From the NCBI GenBank assembly GCA_036752465.1, contig DAIOSQ010000007.1, positions 1 to 28,648 of the forward strand: DNA of 28,648 nucleotides, in the 5' to 3' direction. A program made the translations under genes and the position numbers. Shown in pieces: positions 1 through 8,525 of the stretch. Under the pieces are notes generated by a model, which did not search any database, was not told the DNA's origin, and saw only the letters and a program-made list of their open reading frames with translations. Position 1 is the first letter of the stretch. The number at the start of each line of letters is the position of its first letter. Origin of the DNA: DAIOSQ01 sp036752465. Its GTDB lineage: Bacteria > Pseudomonadota > Gammaproteobacteria > Legionellales > Legionellaceae.

Positions 1-585
1 TTTTTATTTAGTCAAATTGAGGGCATGCTTAGTGATCAGTACGCTGTTTTGGCCGAGACAGGCGATTCTTGGTTTAACGGTATCCATATGAAATTGCCGC
101 ATGGTTGTCCGTTTGAAATTCAAATGCAGTACGGTTCAATTGGTTGGTCGGTTGGTGCCTTGCTTGGCATGCAAGCAGCTCTACAAGATAAACAACGGGT
201 CATCGGCTTGATTGGTGATGGCTCATTTCAAGTGAGTGCTCAAGAACTTTCAACGATGATTCGCTACGAATACAAACCGATTATTTTCTTGATGAATAAT
301 GCTTCTTATACCATTGAAGTGCAAATTCATGATGGTCCATACAATATCATTAATAATTGGCAGTATGCGGAGTTGGTGCGCGTATTTAATGGCGAACACC
401 ACGGCGCACGTGCGTTTAAGGTGTCGACTTGCCAAGAATTACTGGATGCCATTCATGAAGCGCGGAAACTTGACGTATTGTGTTTTATTGAAGTAATTTT
501 GGATAGAGATGACTGCAATAAGTATTTGTTGGCTTGGGGTGCACGAGTGGCCTCCTACAACAATCGCGCGCCACGCGAAGCGTGA
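1..585 (+). CDS. pdc: Pyruvate decarboxylase, C-terminal part (5' end outside window)
   Basis: Thiamine-diphosphate enzyme that decarboxylates pyruvate to acetaldehyde, the first step of ethanol fermentation. The reading frame is open from base 1, so the N-terminal PYR and central domains lie upstream of the window. What is visible is the C-terminal PP domain: the GDGSFQ...NN thiamine/Mg2+ signature (GDGS encoded near base 214, then NNASYTIE), the catalytic-type Glu in YTIEVQIHDGPYN, and a WG.RV...N.R.P tail ending at the TGA. The TIE-HDGPYN run separates true pyruvate decarboxylases from acetolactate synthases. The wording MQYGSIGWSVGA and the CFIEVI..DD tail recall plant and fungal enzymes more than Zymomonas; this is a judgement from memory. 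Indolepyruvate decarboxylase is the main alternative. Confidence 0.9.
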   Translation, partial: FLFSQIEGMLSDQYAVLAETGDSWFNGIHMKLPHGCPFEIQMQYGSIGWSVGALLGMQAALQDKQRVIGLIGDGSFQVSAQELSTMIRYEYKPIIFLMNNASYTIEVQIHDGPYNIINNWQYAELVRVFNGEHHGARAFKVSTCQELLDAIHEARKLDVLCFIEVILDRDDCNKYLLAWGARVASYNNRAPREA

Positions 586-628
586 GCTTGTGTATGATGT
601 GTGAATTTTCTGTATTTGGGCTGAATGG

Positions 629-1957
629 TTATACCTTAGGTTTGTTTGCGGTGCCAGTGTGCGTCGTTCGAGCAGCGACGAGATGTGCTGACTCATACAG
701 CTTCAGACGATTGACAATCGCCAAGGTGTTGGTTTTAAATTTTGCCAATTCGCGGCCTTGGACTGGTTCGGCACGAGGTAGGGCGATTGTGCTGGGATTG
801 CGCGGCTGTTGATTCACATGAAATTCGTAATGACAATGCGGTCCGGTCGCTAGCCCCGATTGACCGACATAGCCAATGATGTCACCTCGTTTGACGCGAT
901 CGCCGTGGGATAACCCTTTTTGAAATTTTAGTAAATGGGCGTACAGCGATGTGTAGGTTTTATTGTGCGCGATTTTGACCATGTTTCCATAAGCATGATG
1001 TCGCCCTATGAACTGAATCACGCCGTTGCCCGTGGCGTGAATAGGGGTGCCTATGGGAGCTGCTAGATCAATACCTTTGTGTGGTCGGCTATAGTGCAAA
1101 ATAGGGTGTTTGCGTGACAGACTAAAGGTTGAACTAATATGACTGAATTTTACTGGATAGCGCGAAAATGCTTTTTTCAAACTAGTGCCTTTCGGGGTAT
1201 AATAATCGATGTCACCATTGCTGGTTTCATGTTTGATGGCTTGATGGACCCCGGTTTGATTGGTGTAACTGACCGCGACTATATCACCAACGTTAACTAA
1301 TTTATCATCGACAAAAATAGCTTCATAGATGATGGTAAACTGATCCCCTGAGCGGACTTCTTTGGCAAAATCAATTTCCCAATTTAAAATGTCAGTCATT
1401 TGCTTGATGACTTTGTTGGGTAGATTTAGCCGCTTTGCGGTAGCATATAAGGAACCTTTTACTGTGGCTGTGATGTACTGATCTTGGCTATTGGTTTCTC
1501 GATTTTCTATTTTGCTGATATAGCCTTTGTCTGCTCGAGAAACCTGCAAATATTGGGTGGCTGAAAGCGGAAAAATCAATGTTTCTAGCACATGATCATG
1601 GATCAGCATTTGTATTTTTTGTTTTGGTTTGATACGAGTCAAGAATTTGCTGTGCGGATTGTGTTGCAATATGAGTAACAATGTTTGGTTACTTAGCCCT
1701 TGTCTTTTGAAAATACTTGATAAAGTATCGCCTGGACGAGTGAGCACGGTCTGCCAATCATTTTTTTCTGGCGACTCGTCCAGTGTGATGGTGTCTTGCG
1801 TGATTTCTGGCAGCTTCAATTGATTGTGTTCAAGTCGTGAGTGATGCTGTAGGCGCAGTATCCATCCTACGGTGCTACAGAATACCAGTACAATCAATAA
1901 CAAATAAATTGATTTAGACAAAAACGGTTTATTGACAGGATGTATTTTTTGTTCCAT
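629..1957 (-). CDS. mepM: M23 murein DD-endopeptidase, MepM-like
   Basis: Predicted zinc endopeptidase that cleaves peptide cross-links in peptidoglycan during wall growth, anchored in the inner membrane and facing the periplasm. Residues 16-34 form one membrane anchor. Residues about 68-115 are a LysM/OapA-like module (PGDTLSSIFKRQGL). The C-terminal lytic domain carries the M23 zinc ligands H293 and D297 (HKGIDLAAP) and H376 in the HxH motif HCH, with H341 in YAHL. The 442-residue length matches E. coli MepM (440). AAAGG lies 6 bases before the ATG. It is divergent from tyrS; an M23 endopeptidase beside tyrS is also the arrangement in Pseudomonas, which supports orthology. The short tail after residue 400 is poorly conserved. 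Confidence 0.9.
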   Translation of the reverse strand: MEQKIHPVNKPFLSKSIYLLLIVLVFCSTVGWILRLQHHSRLEHNQLKLPEITQDTITLDESPEKNDWQTVLTRPGDTLSSIFKRQGLSNQTLLLILQHNPHSKFLTRIKPKQKIQMLIHDHVLETLIFPLSATQYLQVSRADKGYISKIENRETNSQDQYITATVKGSLYATAKRLNLPNKVIKQMTDILNWEIDFAKEVRSGDQFTIIYEAIFVDDKLVNVGDIVAVSYTNQTGVHQAIKHETSNGDIDYYTPKGTSLKKAFSRYPVKFSHISSTFSLSRKHPILHYSRPHKGIDLAAPIGTPIHATGNGVIQFIGRHHAYGNMVKIAHNKTYTSLYAHLLKFQKGLSHGDRVKRGDIIGYVGQSGLATGPHCHYEFHVNQQPRNPSTIALPRAEPVQGRELAKFKTNTLAIVNRLKLYESAHLVAARTTHTGTANKPKV

Positions 1958-2008
1958 GTTTGCCTTTATTGCTGATCGGGCGTGTACTCAACTGATTGAT
2001 TGTATAAC

Positions 2009-2081
2009 ACTAGCCGGAACTGTATGTATCTTCCGCCAGATTTTAGGCGAACGAAGTGAGTAGTGACTACTAGCCGGAACT
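2009..2081. repeat. 13-bp direct repeat, 60 bp apart, in the mepM-tyrS intergenic region
   Basis: ACTAGCCGGAACT occurs exactly at 2009-2021 and again at 2069-2081. The second copy is preceded by the palindrome AGTAGT-G-ACTACT (2059-2071) and can fold with TCCGGGCTA (about 2087-2095) into a bulged hairpin. The function is unknown; it could be an operator for the divergent genes or part of the tyrS leader. Confidence 0.6.
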
Positions 2082-2098
2082 ATTTATCCGGGCTAAGA

Positions 2099-2140
2099 TA
2101 CCTTCTGTAAGAAGGTAGGTCAATCATTCTAGGCTTTTTT
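2099..2140 (+). promoter_or_regulatory. Hairpin followed by a T run ahead of tyrS (possible attenuator or upstream terminator)
   Basis: TACCTTCT (2099-2106) and AGAAGGTA (2110-2117) form a perfect 8-bp stem with a 3-base loop. A run of six T lies at 2135-2140, about 17 bases further on and 33 bases before the tyrS ATG. The distance between stem and T run is too long for a classical terminator, but an AGCC at 2072-2075 could pair with GGCT at 2132-2135 to bring a stem next to it. Competing folds are possible; no ligand class is recognised. Confidence 0.3.
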
Positions 2141-2173
2141 AATCTATTTTTTAAACGATTTGTGGATATATTT

Positions 2174-3382
2174 ATGACAAGTGAGCTAGAAGTAATCAAA
2201 AGTGAATTGATCAGCGGTTGTGAAGAGCTGCTACCACAAGCAGAATTTATGCAAAAGCTTGCCAAGGGCCAACCTTTGAAAATTAAAGCCGGCTTTGACC
2301 CCACAGCACCTGATATTCATCTAGGACATGCGGTGTTGCTGCGTAAATTACGGCAATTCCAAATGTTGGGTCATGAAGTTATTTTTTTAATCGGTGACTT
2401 TACGGCTATGATTGGTGATCCTACTGGAAAAAATGCAGCAAGAGCGCCGCTTTCTGCGGAACAAATCAGCGAGAATGCTAAAACCTATCAGCAGCAAGCT
2501 TTTAAAATTCTGGATGCGGATAAAACCACGGTGGTGTTCAACGCGACTTGGCATCAACACATGACCAGTGCAGATTTGATTCGTTTGGCGGCTACTGGCA
2601 CCGTCGCAAGAATGTTAGAGCGCGATGATTTTCATAAACGTTATGTTAGCGGGCAGCCGATCGCAATACATGAATTTTTGTATCCTTTGCTACAAGGGTA
2701 TGACTCGGTTGTACTGAAAGCAGATGTTGAGTGTGGTGGTACCGATCAGAAATTTAATCTGCTCATGGGCCGGGAGTTACAAAAACATTATGGGGTAGAG
2801 CCCCAAGTTATTTTAATGATGCCCTTGATCGAAGGATTAGATGGGGTCAAGAAAATGTCAAAATCTCTCAATAATTATATAGGCATTACCGAATCAGCTG
2901 ACATGATATTTGGTAAGTTAATGTCAATTTCTGATGAGTTGATGTGGCGCTATCTTGAATTATTAAGCGACAAAACCAGCATTGAAATTCTTAAGCTTAA
3001 ACAGGCGGTTACAGATGGGCTCAATCCGCGCGATGTAAAAATTGATTTTGCCAAAGAAATTGTCAGTCGTTTTCATGATGCGGATATGGCAGAAAAAGAG
3101 CATCAGGCATTTATTGAGCGCTTTCAACGCAAAATAGTTCCTGAGACACTCGCAACCCACACACTTATCTGCACAGCGCAACAAAATATTGCGCAAATAT
3201 TGAAGCAGGCCAATCTGACCAGCAGTACCTCGGAAGCAATCCGTCTTATCAAAAGTCAAGCAGTCAAAATAGATGGCGAAAAAATATCAGATCCATCGCT
3301 TTGCTTAGCTCTAGAGCATGTGTATCTCATGCAGGTTGGTAAGCGGCGCTTGGCAAAGTTGTATTTGACAGCAGAAAAATAG
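2174..3382 (+). CDS. tyrS: Tyrosyl-tRNA synthetase
   Basis: Class I aminoacyl-tRNA synthetase that charges tRNA-Tyr with tyrosine in the cytoplasm. The HIGH signature is HLGH (residues 49-52), preceded by GFDPTAPD. The class KMSKS loop is intact at residues 227-231. The C-terminal ~60 residues are an S4-type RNA-binding domain (SEAIRLIKSQAVKIDGEKI). The HLGH and FLIGDFTAMIGDPTGKN wording places it in the TyrS group found in Pseudomonas rather than the E. coli-type enzyme. I chose ATG 2174 (402 residues) because TGGA lies 7 bases upstream and the N-terminus then matches the family; an in-frame GTG at 2162 would add four residues. Transcription runs toward corB, with a candidate terminator inside the end of that gene. 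Confidence 0.95.
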   Translation: MTSELEVIKSELISGCEELLPQAEFMQKLAKGQPLKIKAGFDPTAPDIHLGHAVLLRKLRQFQMLGHEVIFLIGDFTAMIGDPTGKNAARAPLSAEQISENAKTYQQQAFKILDADKTTVVFNATWHQHMTSADLIRLAATGTVARMLERDDFHKRYVSGQPIAIHEFLYPLLQGYDSVVLKADVECGGTDQKFNLLMGRELQKHYGVEPQVILMMPLIEGLDGVKKMSKSLNNYIGITESADMIFGKLMSISDELMWRYLELLSDKTSIEILKLKQAVTDGLNPRDVKIDFAKEIVSRFHDADMAEKEHQAFIERFQRKIVPETLATHTLICTAQQNIAQILKQANLTSSTSEAIRLIKSQAVKIDGEKISDPSLCLALEHVYLMQVGKRRLAKLYLTAEK

Positions 3383-3410
3383 GATCAATGGATCAGATGT
3401 GGATGGCTAT

Positions 3411-4703
3411 TTACACACCTCGCTCTGTTCTCCGGCTTGGCGAGGTTTTCTTGTGAACTTTTAACATTCGGACACTTTTGATGGTATTGCCACTAATTTT
3501 TAATATTTCAATTTGATATGTGTTAATTTTCAGACAACTTTTTGCGGCTGGAATGTAGCCTAGATGCTCAACAATAAGCCCGCTTAATGTTCGTGGTCCT
3601 AGTGAGGGTAGATTCCAATTTAACAAGCGGTTAAGATTGCGCAAGGTGATGCTGGCATCGATAATCACCGAGCCGTCTTGGTCAAAAGCGATTTCTTTGC
3701 CAATGGCTGCAAAATCGGTGGTAAACTCACCAATGACCTCTTCTAAAATATCTTCTAAAGTAACTAGGCCTTGCAGTTCACCGTATTCATCGACGACAAA
3801 ACAGCTACGGCATTTCATTTTGCGAAAATTGAGAATTTGCGTATGTAAGGGTGTATGTTCGGGGACAAAATAGGGATCTTCCATGATTTCGATGAGATGA
3901 TCAATATTCAAGTCTTTTTCTAAGGATAAATTTAACACACTACGCAAATGGATCATGCCTACCAAATGGTCAATGTTTTGGCGATACAATGGCATGCGGG
4001 TGTGTTGTGCGGTTTCTAATTTCTCTAAAATTTTATGCCAAGGCTCTTCGATATCGATACCGACAATATCTGCTTTCGGCACCATGATTTCAGTCACTCG
4101 GGTCCTTTCTAAATCGAGTAGACTGAGGAGCATGCTGCGATGCTCCACCGGCAATAAACTGCCGGTATCAACGACTACAGAGCGTAATTCCTCGCCAGTA
4201 AGGTGATCTTTTTGCGCTTTATCTGTATGTACGCCACATAATTTTAATAGCCCATTGGTGATGCTGCTGACCGCATATATTAACGGCGAAAGTATTTTTA
4301 ACAAGGCTACCAACATAAAAGAGCAGGCAAAGGCAACTTTTTGCGGGAACAAGGCGGCCAAGGTTTTCGGCATCATTTCTGCAAATACCAGTACCACCAG
4401 GGTTAGTATGGTTGTGGCGATTAACACGCCAGTATCGCCATAGAGCCTTTGGCCAATGAGTGTGCCTGCCATTGAGCTGATGATGTTGGCCAGTGTATTG
4501 CCTATCAATATGACACTAAGCAATTGCTCTGGGCGCATCAATAATGTATGCACACGCTTGGCTTGCTTGTTTTTCTTTTTTACAAGATGACGCAGGCGGT
4601 AGCGATTTAGCGACATTATACCAATTTCAGACGCTGAAAAAAAAGCTGAAATGATGACTAATACAACCATAATGATAAATAAAGCCGTCAATGATACATG
4701 CAC
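3411..4703 (-). CDS. corB: CNNM/CBS-domain membrane protein, CorB (YfjD) type
   Basis: Inner-membrane protein of the CorB/CorC family, linked to magnesium/cobalt efflux. It opens with a CNNM (DUF21) transmembrane domain (about residues 1-180; segments at 5-25, 95-115 and 125-150), with the signature SASEIGIMSLNRYRLRHL near residues 23-40. A cytosolic CBS pair follows, starting at IMVPKADIVGIDI and closing with VDEYGELQGLVTLEDILEEVIGEF. The CorC_HlyC domain ends the protein (about 340-415: DGSVIIDASITLRNLN...LSGLIVEHLG). Length (430) and wording follow E. coli YfjD closely. The usual YfjD neighbours ypjD and ffh are absent. It is convergent with tyrS, and the two stops are 28 bases apart. Paralogues such as YtfL share the domain layout, but the NRYRLRH run favours CorB. 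Confidence 0.88.
   Translation of the reverse strand: MHVSLTALFIIMVVLVIISAFFSASEIGIMSLNRYRLRHLVKKKNKQAKRVHTLLMRPEQLLSVILIGNTLANIISSMAGTLIGQRLYGDTGVLIATTILTLVVLVFAEMMPKTLAALFPQKVAFACSFMLVALLKILSPLIYAVSSITNGLLKLCGVHTDKAQKDHLTGEELRSVVVDTGSLLPVEHRSMLLSLLDLERTRVTEIMVPKADIVGIDIEEPWHKILEKLETAQHTRMPLYRQNIDHLVGMIHLRSVLNLSLEKDLNIDHLIEIMEDPYFVPEHTPLHTQILNFRKMKCRSCFVVDEYGELQGLVTLEDILEEVIGEFTTDFAAIGKEIAFDQDGSVIIDASITLRNLNRLLNWNLPSLGPRTLSGLIVEHLGYIPAAKSCLKINTYQIEILKISGNTIKSVRMLKVHKKTSPSRRTERGV
3417..3449 (+). terminator. Possible intrinsic terminator of tyrS
   Basis: ACCTCGC (3417-3423) pairs perfectly with GCGAGGT (3440-3446) across a 16-base loop and runs directly into TTTT (3446-3449). It lies 35 bases after the tyrS stop and inside the last codons of the convergent corB gene. 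The loop is large, so efficiency is uncertain. Confidence 0.4.
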
Positions 4704-4794
4704 TGTTTAGCCGTTTTGTCTAGAAATATTCAAGCTCCTATGATAACAAAAACTCTAGGATTGATATACCCGGATTATTATGATCGAGTCTTGA

Positions 4795-4823
4795 TTGATG
4801 CTTGGATTATCGGTTAGTATGAC
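4795..4823 (+). promoter_or_regulatory. Candidate sigma-70 promoter for the 1172-residue gene
   Basis: TTGATG (4795-4800), a 17-bp spacer and TATGAC (4818-4823) each match 4 of 6 consensus bases. The predicted transcript would start about 40 bases before the ATG at 4869. Confidence 0.35.
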
Positions 4824-4868
4824 GGTATCATCAGTTGGTGTGATTGCTAAGCTTTACAGGGTTTTTTT

Positions 4869-7800
4869 ATGTTGTCTGTCCAACAAATCATGGAAATTTT
4901 GCCTTCCTTACATGTGGATGCTAATCATTTTGATGTGCAATTAGCTGAAGAAATCCGCATGCAGCTGATTTCCTATGATACATCCGCCGAGCTTACACCG
5001 GAGTTATTGCATATTATTTGCAAGGTATTTGCAAAGCGATGGCACATCATTCGGGATGGTGGCAGCCCTTATTACGACTACACCATGTATCCTGACAAAG
5101 GCAATAATGTTGCTTGGATAGCATTAGCCAAGAAGTTGCAGTATAAACTAGCGGACCTGGATGAGCTTAGGCTGCTCAAAGTGGGCAAAAGACGCTCGGC
5201 AGTACAAATATTGATACCGGATTTTACTAACAATCAGAATAGTACTAACCTTGAAAATATTCCAGATACAACAGGCCTAGGTGAGCTTTTTTTGTCAGAA
5301 GAAGATAATGTTTTGCACAGTGTCAAAGCTATGCATGAAGAGCTTAGAAAGGCAATCAAACGACGCTCAAGCTCATGCGGTTCGGCTGGTGCGATCAGTT
5401 ACTCCGTTAGCGAAGTCACAGCACAGCCTTATGAATTTTGTTTGTATCGCAGCAAGGAAAAGCATAAAAAAAGGCCAGTATCGTTACACGAAATTTATAG
5501 AATATCTGCCAAGCGGATGCATGCGGGTGGTAGCGACTTCTTGACTGTATTGCGTATACATGTGATGCCGACATGGGAGTCTTCCGGGGAGTTGCCACTC
5601 CAATTTTTGCCATGTTTACTAAAATTAGTCGACGCCTATTATCAACGGCTACGAGGAGAGATGCCTGCCGAAACTTTTTATGCGCAGCTGCGGCAATTCT
5701 CTAAAGAACTTTACACCAACACGTCAATTGAAGACAGCAATCATTTGTTTGGTCAAAAAATACGCGTGAATGATTGCGAATATTTCCTAATAGACATGCT
5801 GGTGCGCTTATACACCGAGACTGCGCTGGAGCAGGAAATTAAAGCAGTTGCTGCGTGGCTTTGCGAAAAAGATGCAACGTTGATGAGTGCCGAAGCGGCA
5901 CTACAAGAGCAGTATCAAGAACTTGGTTTTGGCCCAGTAGGGTTTGGCATTAAAAAGCTCAAGTTAAGTTTGCAAGAATCTTTACTTCCTGGCTTGCATC
6001 AAGAAATGCAGCTTGAAAACCCACCGCGTCCGCAAATGTTTGCTGAGCTTATTCATGATACAGAAAACATTATCCGAGATTGTGCAACAAAAAGTCGGAT
6101 AGACGCGCCTTTGGTCGAAGCATTGGCAGCGTTATATAAAAAGCGTTGGTATATCATTCGTGGTAAAGATGATTATACCTGGGAGAGTGCGCTTGGTAAA
6201 AATAGTCCGTGGATTCAACTGGCTAGAGACCTAAAGGCTGCTGGTTGGATTGCTAAAGATTATTATTGTTTTTTGATGCCAAGCTTGCAGGAAGAAGTTG
6301 ATAGGATTACCAGAGAGCCACTATCTGCCAAGCCACTGTCATATTATATCTTGGCTCAGGATGGTGCGAGTCTGATTTTAATCGAAAATTGTGTGAATCA
6401 TTTTCGTGAATATCGTACCTTCTATAATTGTAACAAATATCCCACTGTGCCATTAACTGAAGATGAATGGAATCGTTTGAGCAGCGCACATAAGAAGTTC
6501 CGTAAATATCGTGCGATGGCCCGCACAGTGCCAGATGATCCCTGTATTCGACGCTCCACGCTGCAGGCAGTTTATGATTTGGTTAATGATAGTTTATTCA
6601 CCAGTGGATTGACCGCAGGCAGTAAATACGATGTGGCGACGCGTGTTTTGCAGTCCTTTAATGCTGATGAAGTCAACAGGCTCAAGTGTCTTGTGCCAGA
6701 AATGATGCTATCGATAAACAAGATCAGTCTTAAAGATATTGATGTGGAGAATCCACTGCATCTACAGCTTGTGCTAAACGCCGATGAATTAAATTTGCTC
6801 ATAAAATCAAATATCCCAGCTATTTTAAGGAATCCGGAAATTGCAGCATCTGACAAAGAGCGCCTCTGTCAGATAATGTCTCTGCTCGAACAATGTCTAC
6901 AAGGACGCTTTGCAAGTCGGCTAGGAGTTCTGTGCAACCATATAGGGTTTCTCAAAACTTTTTTGCCAAACTTTACCATGAGCAATAAGGTAGCACTTCG
7001 CGAGGTCGATGTGCATAATGAAGCGTACAAAAGCATGACAATTAAAACGGACGAGCTGGTTTTCATCCAAAGTGAACTGATGAACCTTGCGGTGCGTAAG
7101 TTGGTGTTGCTGCGCATCATGGCTGAAATCGACACTTGTTTGCACATGGCAACGGTCAGCCATGTAGAGGAAATTCAACTTTTTGAACGTACGGCAAGCG
7201 ATTCAATCGAGTTACTCAGAAAATTGTTGCCCAACCACCATATTTTGCTTGCTGATTTAGATATATCAAGCGGCAATTATCAGCCGCTACAATGTTCAGC
7301 GAGACAGGCCCGGCACTTAAAGCAAGCCATAGGTGTTCTAGTGGCGGATATCGACAGGGTTGGGCCAGACGAAATAAGCGACCTTATCGAAAAACTAACC
7401 CAAGAGCACAATGAAATCAACTCTACTTATCTTGCCTACGAAAAATTTTTCAAATTCATTGCAGATCTTGATCCGGTCGAAAAACAAAAACTGTACGACC
7501 AGAATATATTGTTATTCAGTCAATGGAAAACAGTAAAAGAGTTGTTGGATGATTTGCGGCATACCGAAGATAATCAAGGTTGCGTTGCTAGTGCTGGAAA
7601 ATTCTTTGCGAAACTGGTTATGGATTATGCGCCAGATATGAGGTTTTGTGCGCGGTTAGAAGCAGACCATCACCACATGAAAGAAGATCTTATTATCTTC
7701 AGAAGGTCATCCAGAAGAAAAATATTACAAGAAGATCTTGATTTGACTTTGTTGCGCATAGAGTACATGCTCTATGTGATCATAAAGGGCGATTTCAGAG

Positions 7801-8387
7801 ATGTCCCTGAGCATGATACAGACGAGATTCACCTTAGTGCTGTCATAAAACGCACGGTTCCCAAGATTGTTGCCCAAGTTTTTAACAGCCTAACGGAACT
7901 GCTTGAGTCAACGAATCGCTACAAGATTTTATCCGGTTCAACCAAAGCTCGTAAAATAGCAGGCGATGTAGGGAGCTGTCGTAAGATAGTCACTTTATTT
8001 AATCAATTACAGAACAATGTGATCGAGGCGGCTAGGTTAAAAATGCTACACGCGTCATCTGAAAACTGGGTTTTTTTTAGCATTTTTGGTGCTGCCCATG
8101 GAGAAAAAATACCCCAAAGTTGTGTTCAAAAGTGGCTTGATCTCATGGCTAGGCACAATGTTGAGCAATGGCTTACGGATAATCCCAATTTATTCCCATC
8201 ATCCATTTGGAGCATGATGACAGTAACCACCCAGCAGCATGATTCTTCAGACCTGCTCAGGGATAGGAGTTACAAATTAAACGTCATTTTAGATCATTTG
8301 AAGAATGCAAAACATGATTTGCTCGAAAAATATGAGTTTTTACAGCCGGAGAGGCCAAGCACTGCGGAACAAGTTAGGCTTATATAG
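4869..8387 (+). CDS. Large protein of unknown function with a duplicated segment (1172 aa); effector candidate
   Basis: I do not recognise this protein. It has no signal peptide and no clear membrane segment, and is rich in charged, helical stretches, so it is probably cytosolic or exported by a non-Sec route. Two segments are related: residues about 45-100 (KRWHIIRDG, then VAWIALAKKL) and about 410-460 (KRWYIIRGK, then SPWIQLARDL), each preceded by a helical stretch with a similar pattern. This points to an ancient internal duplication of a module of roughly 60 residues. The C-terminal half (about 620-1100) looks helical, with possible coiled coil around 930-990. ATG 4869 is preceded by AGGG 8 bases upstream. 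The gene stands alone between intergenic gaps, which, with its size and novelty, resembles Dot/Icm effectors of Legionellales; that is inference only. Confidence 0.75.
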   Translation: MLSVQQIMEILPSLHVDANHFDVQLAEEIRMQLISYDTSAELTPELLHIICKVFAKRWHIIRDGGSPYYDYTMYPDKGNNVAWIALAKKLQYKLADLDELRLLKVGKRRSAVQILIPDFTNNQNSTNLENIPDTTGLGELFLSEEDNVLHSVKAMHEELRKAIKRRSSSCGSAGAISYSVSEVTAQPYEFCLYRSKEKHKKRPVSLHEIYRISAKRMHAGGSDFLTVLRIHVMPTWESSGELPLQFLPCLLKLVDAYYQRLRGEMPAETFYAQLRQFSKELYTNTSIEDSNHLFGQKIRVNDCEYFLIDMLVRLYTETALEQEIKAVAAWLCEKDATLMSAEAALQEQYQELGFGPVGFGIKKLKLSLQESLLPGLHQEMQLENPPRPQMFAELIHDTENIIRDCATKSRIDAPLVEALAALYKKRWYIIRGKDDYTWESALGKNSPWIQLARDLKAAGWIAKDYYCFLMPSLQEEVDRITREPLSAKPLSYYILAQDGASLILIENCVNHFREYRTFYNCNKYPTVPLTEDEWNRLSSAHKKFRKYRAMARTVPDDPCIRRSTLQAVYDLVNDSLFTSGLTAGSKYDVATRVLQSFNADEVNRLKCLVPEMMLSINKISLKDIDVENPLHLQLVLNADELNLLIKSNIPAILRNPEIAASDKERLCQIMSLLEQCLQGRFASRLGVLCNHIGFLKTFLPNFTMSNKVALREVDVHNEAYKSMTIKTDELVFIQSELMNLAVRKLVLLRIMAEIDTCLHMATVSHVEEIQLFERTASDSIELLRKLLPNHHILLADLDISSGNYQPLQCSARQARHLKQAIGVLVADIDRVGPDEISDLIEKLTQEHNEINSTYLAYEKFFKFIADLDPVEKQKLYDQNILLFSQWKTVKELLDDLRHTEDNQGCVASAGKFFAKLVMDYAPDMRFCARLEADHHHMKEDLIIFRRSSRRKILQEDLDLTLLRIEYMLYVIIKGDFRDVPEHDTDEIHLSAVIKRTVPKIVAQVFNSLTELLESTNRYKILSGSTKARKIAGDVGSCRKIVTLFNQLQNNVIEAARLKMLHASSENWVFFSIFGAAHGEKIPQSCVQKWLDLMARHNVEQWLTDNPNLFPSSIWSMMTVTTQQHDSSDLLRDRSYKLNVILDHLKNAKHDLLEKYEFLQPERPSTAEQVRLI

Positions 8388-8470
8388 TTATTCAAAATAA
8401 ACCAATTATTTATTTATCCGCCATGGCGTATATCAAGGCCTTTTGCAGCTGGAAAAGACAGACGATAAAA

Positions 8471-8499
8471 TTGATGTAACCATATATCTTTGGTAGGAT
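8471..8499 (+). promoter_or_regulatory. Candidate promoter for the dienelactone hydrolase-pncC pair
   Basis: TTGATG (8471-8476), a 17-bp spacer and TAGGAT (8494-8499), with an extended -10 TG at 8491-8492. The expected leader to ATG 8526 is about 20 bases. Confidence 0.4.
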
Positions 8500-8525
8500 A
8501 AATTTTTATACTGAGAACTGAAACT

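Noticed and set aside
570..586. CACGC-GAA-GCGTG hairpin at the end of pdc as a terminator
   Set aside because: The stem is only 5 bp, lies in coding sequence and has no T run.
2059..2140. T-box-type tyrosine riboswitch before tyrS
   Set aside because: No T-box bulge consensus or specifier loop could be identified, and T-boxes are essentially a feature of Gram-positive lineages.
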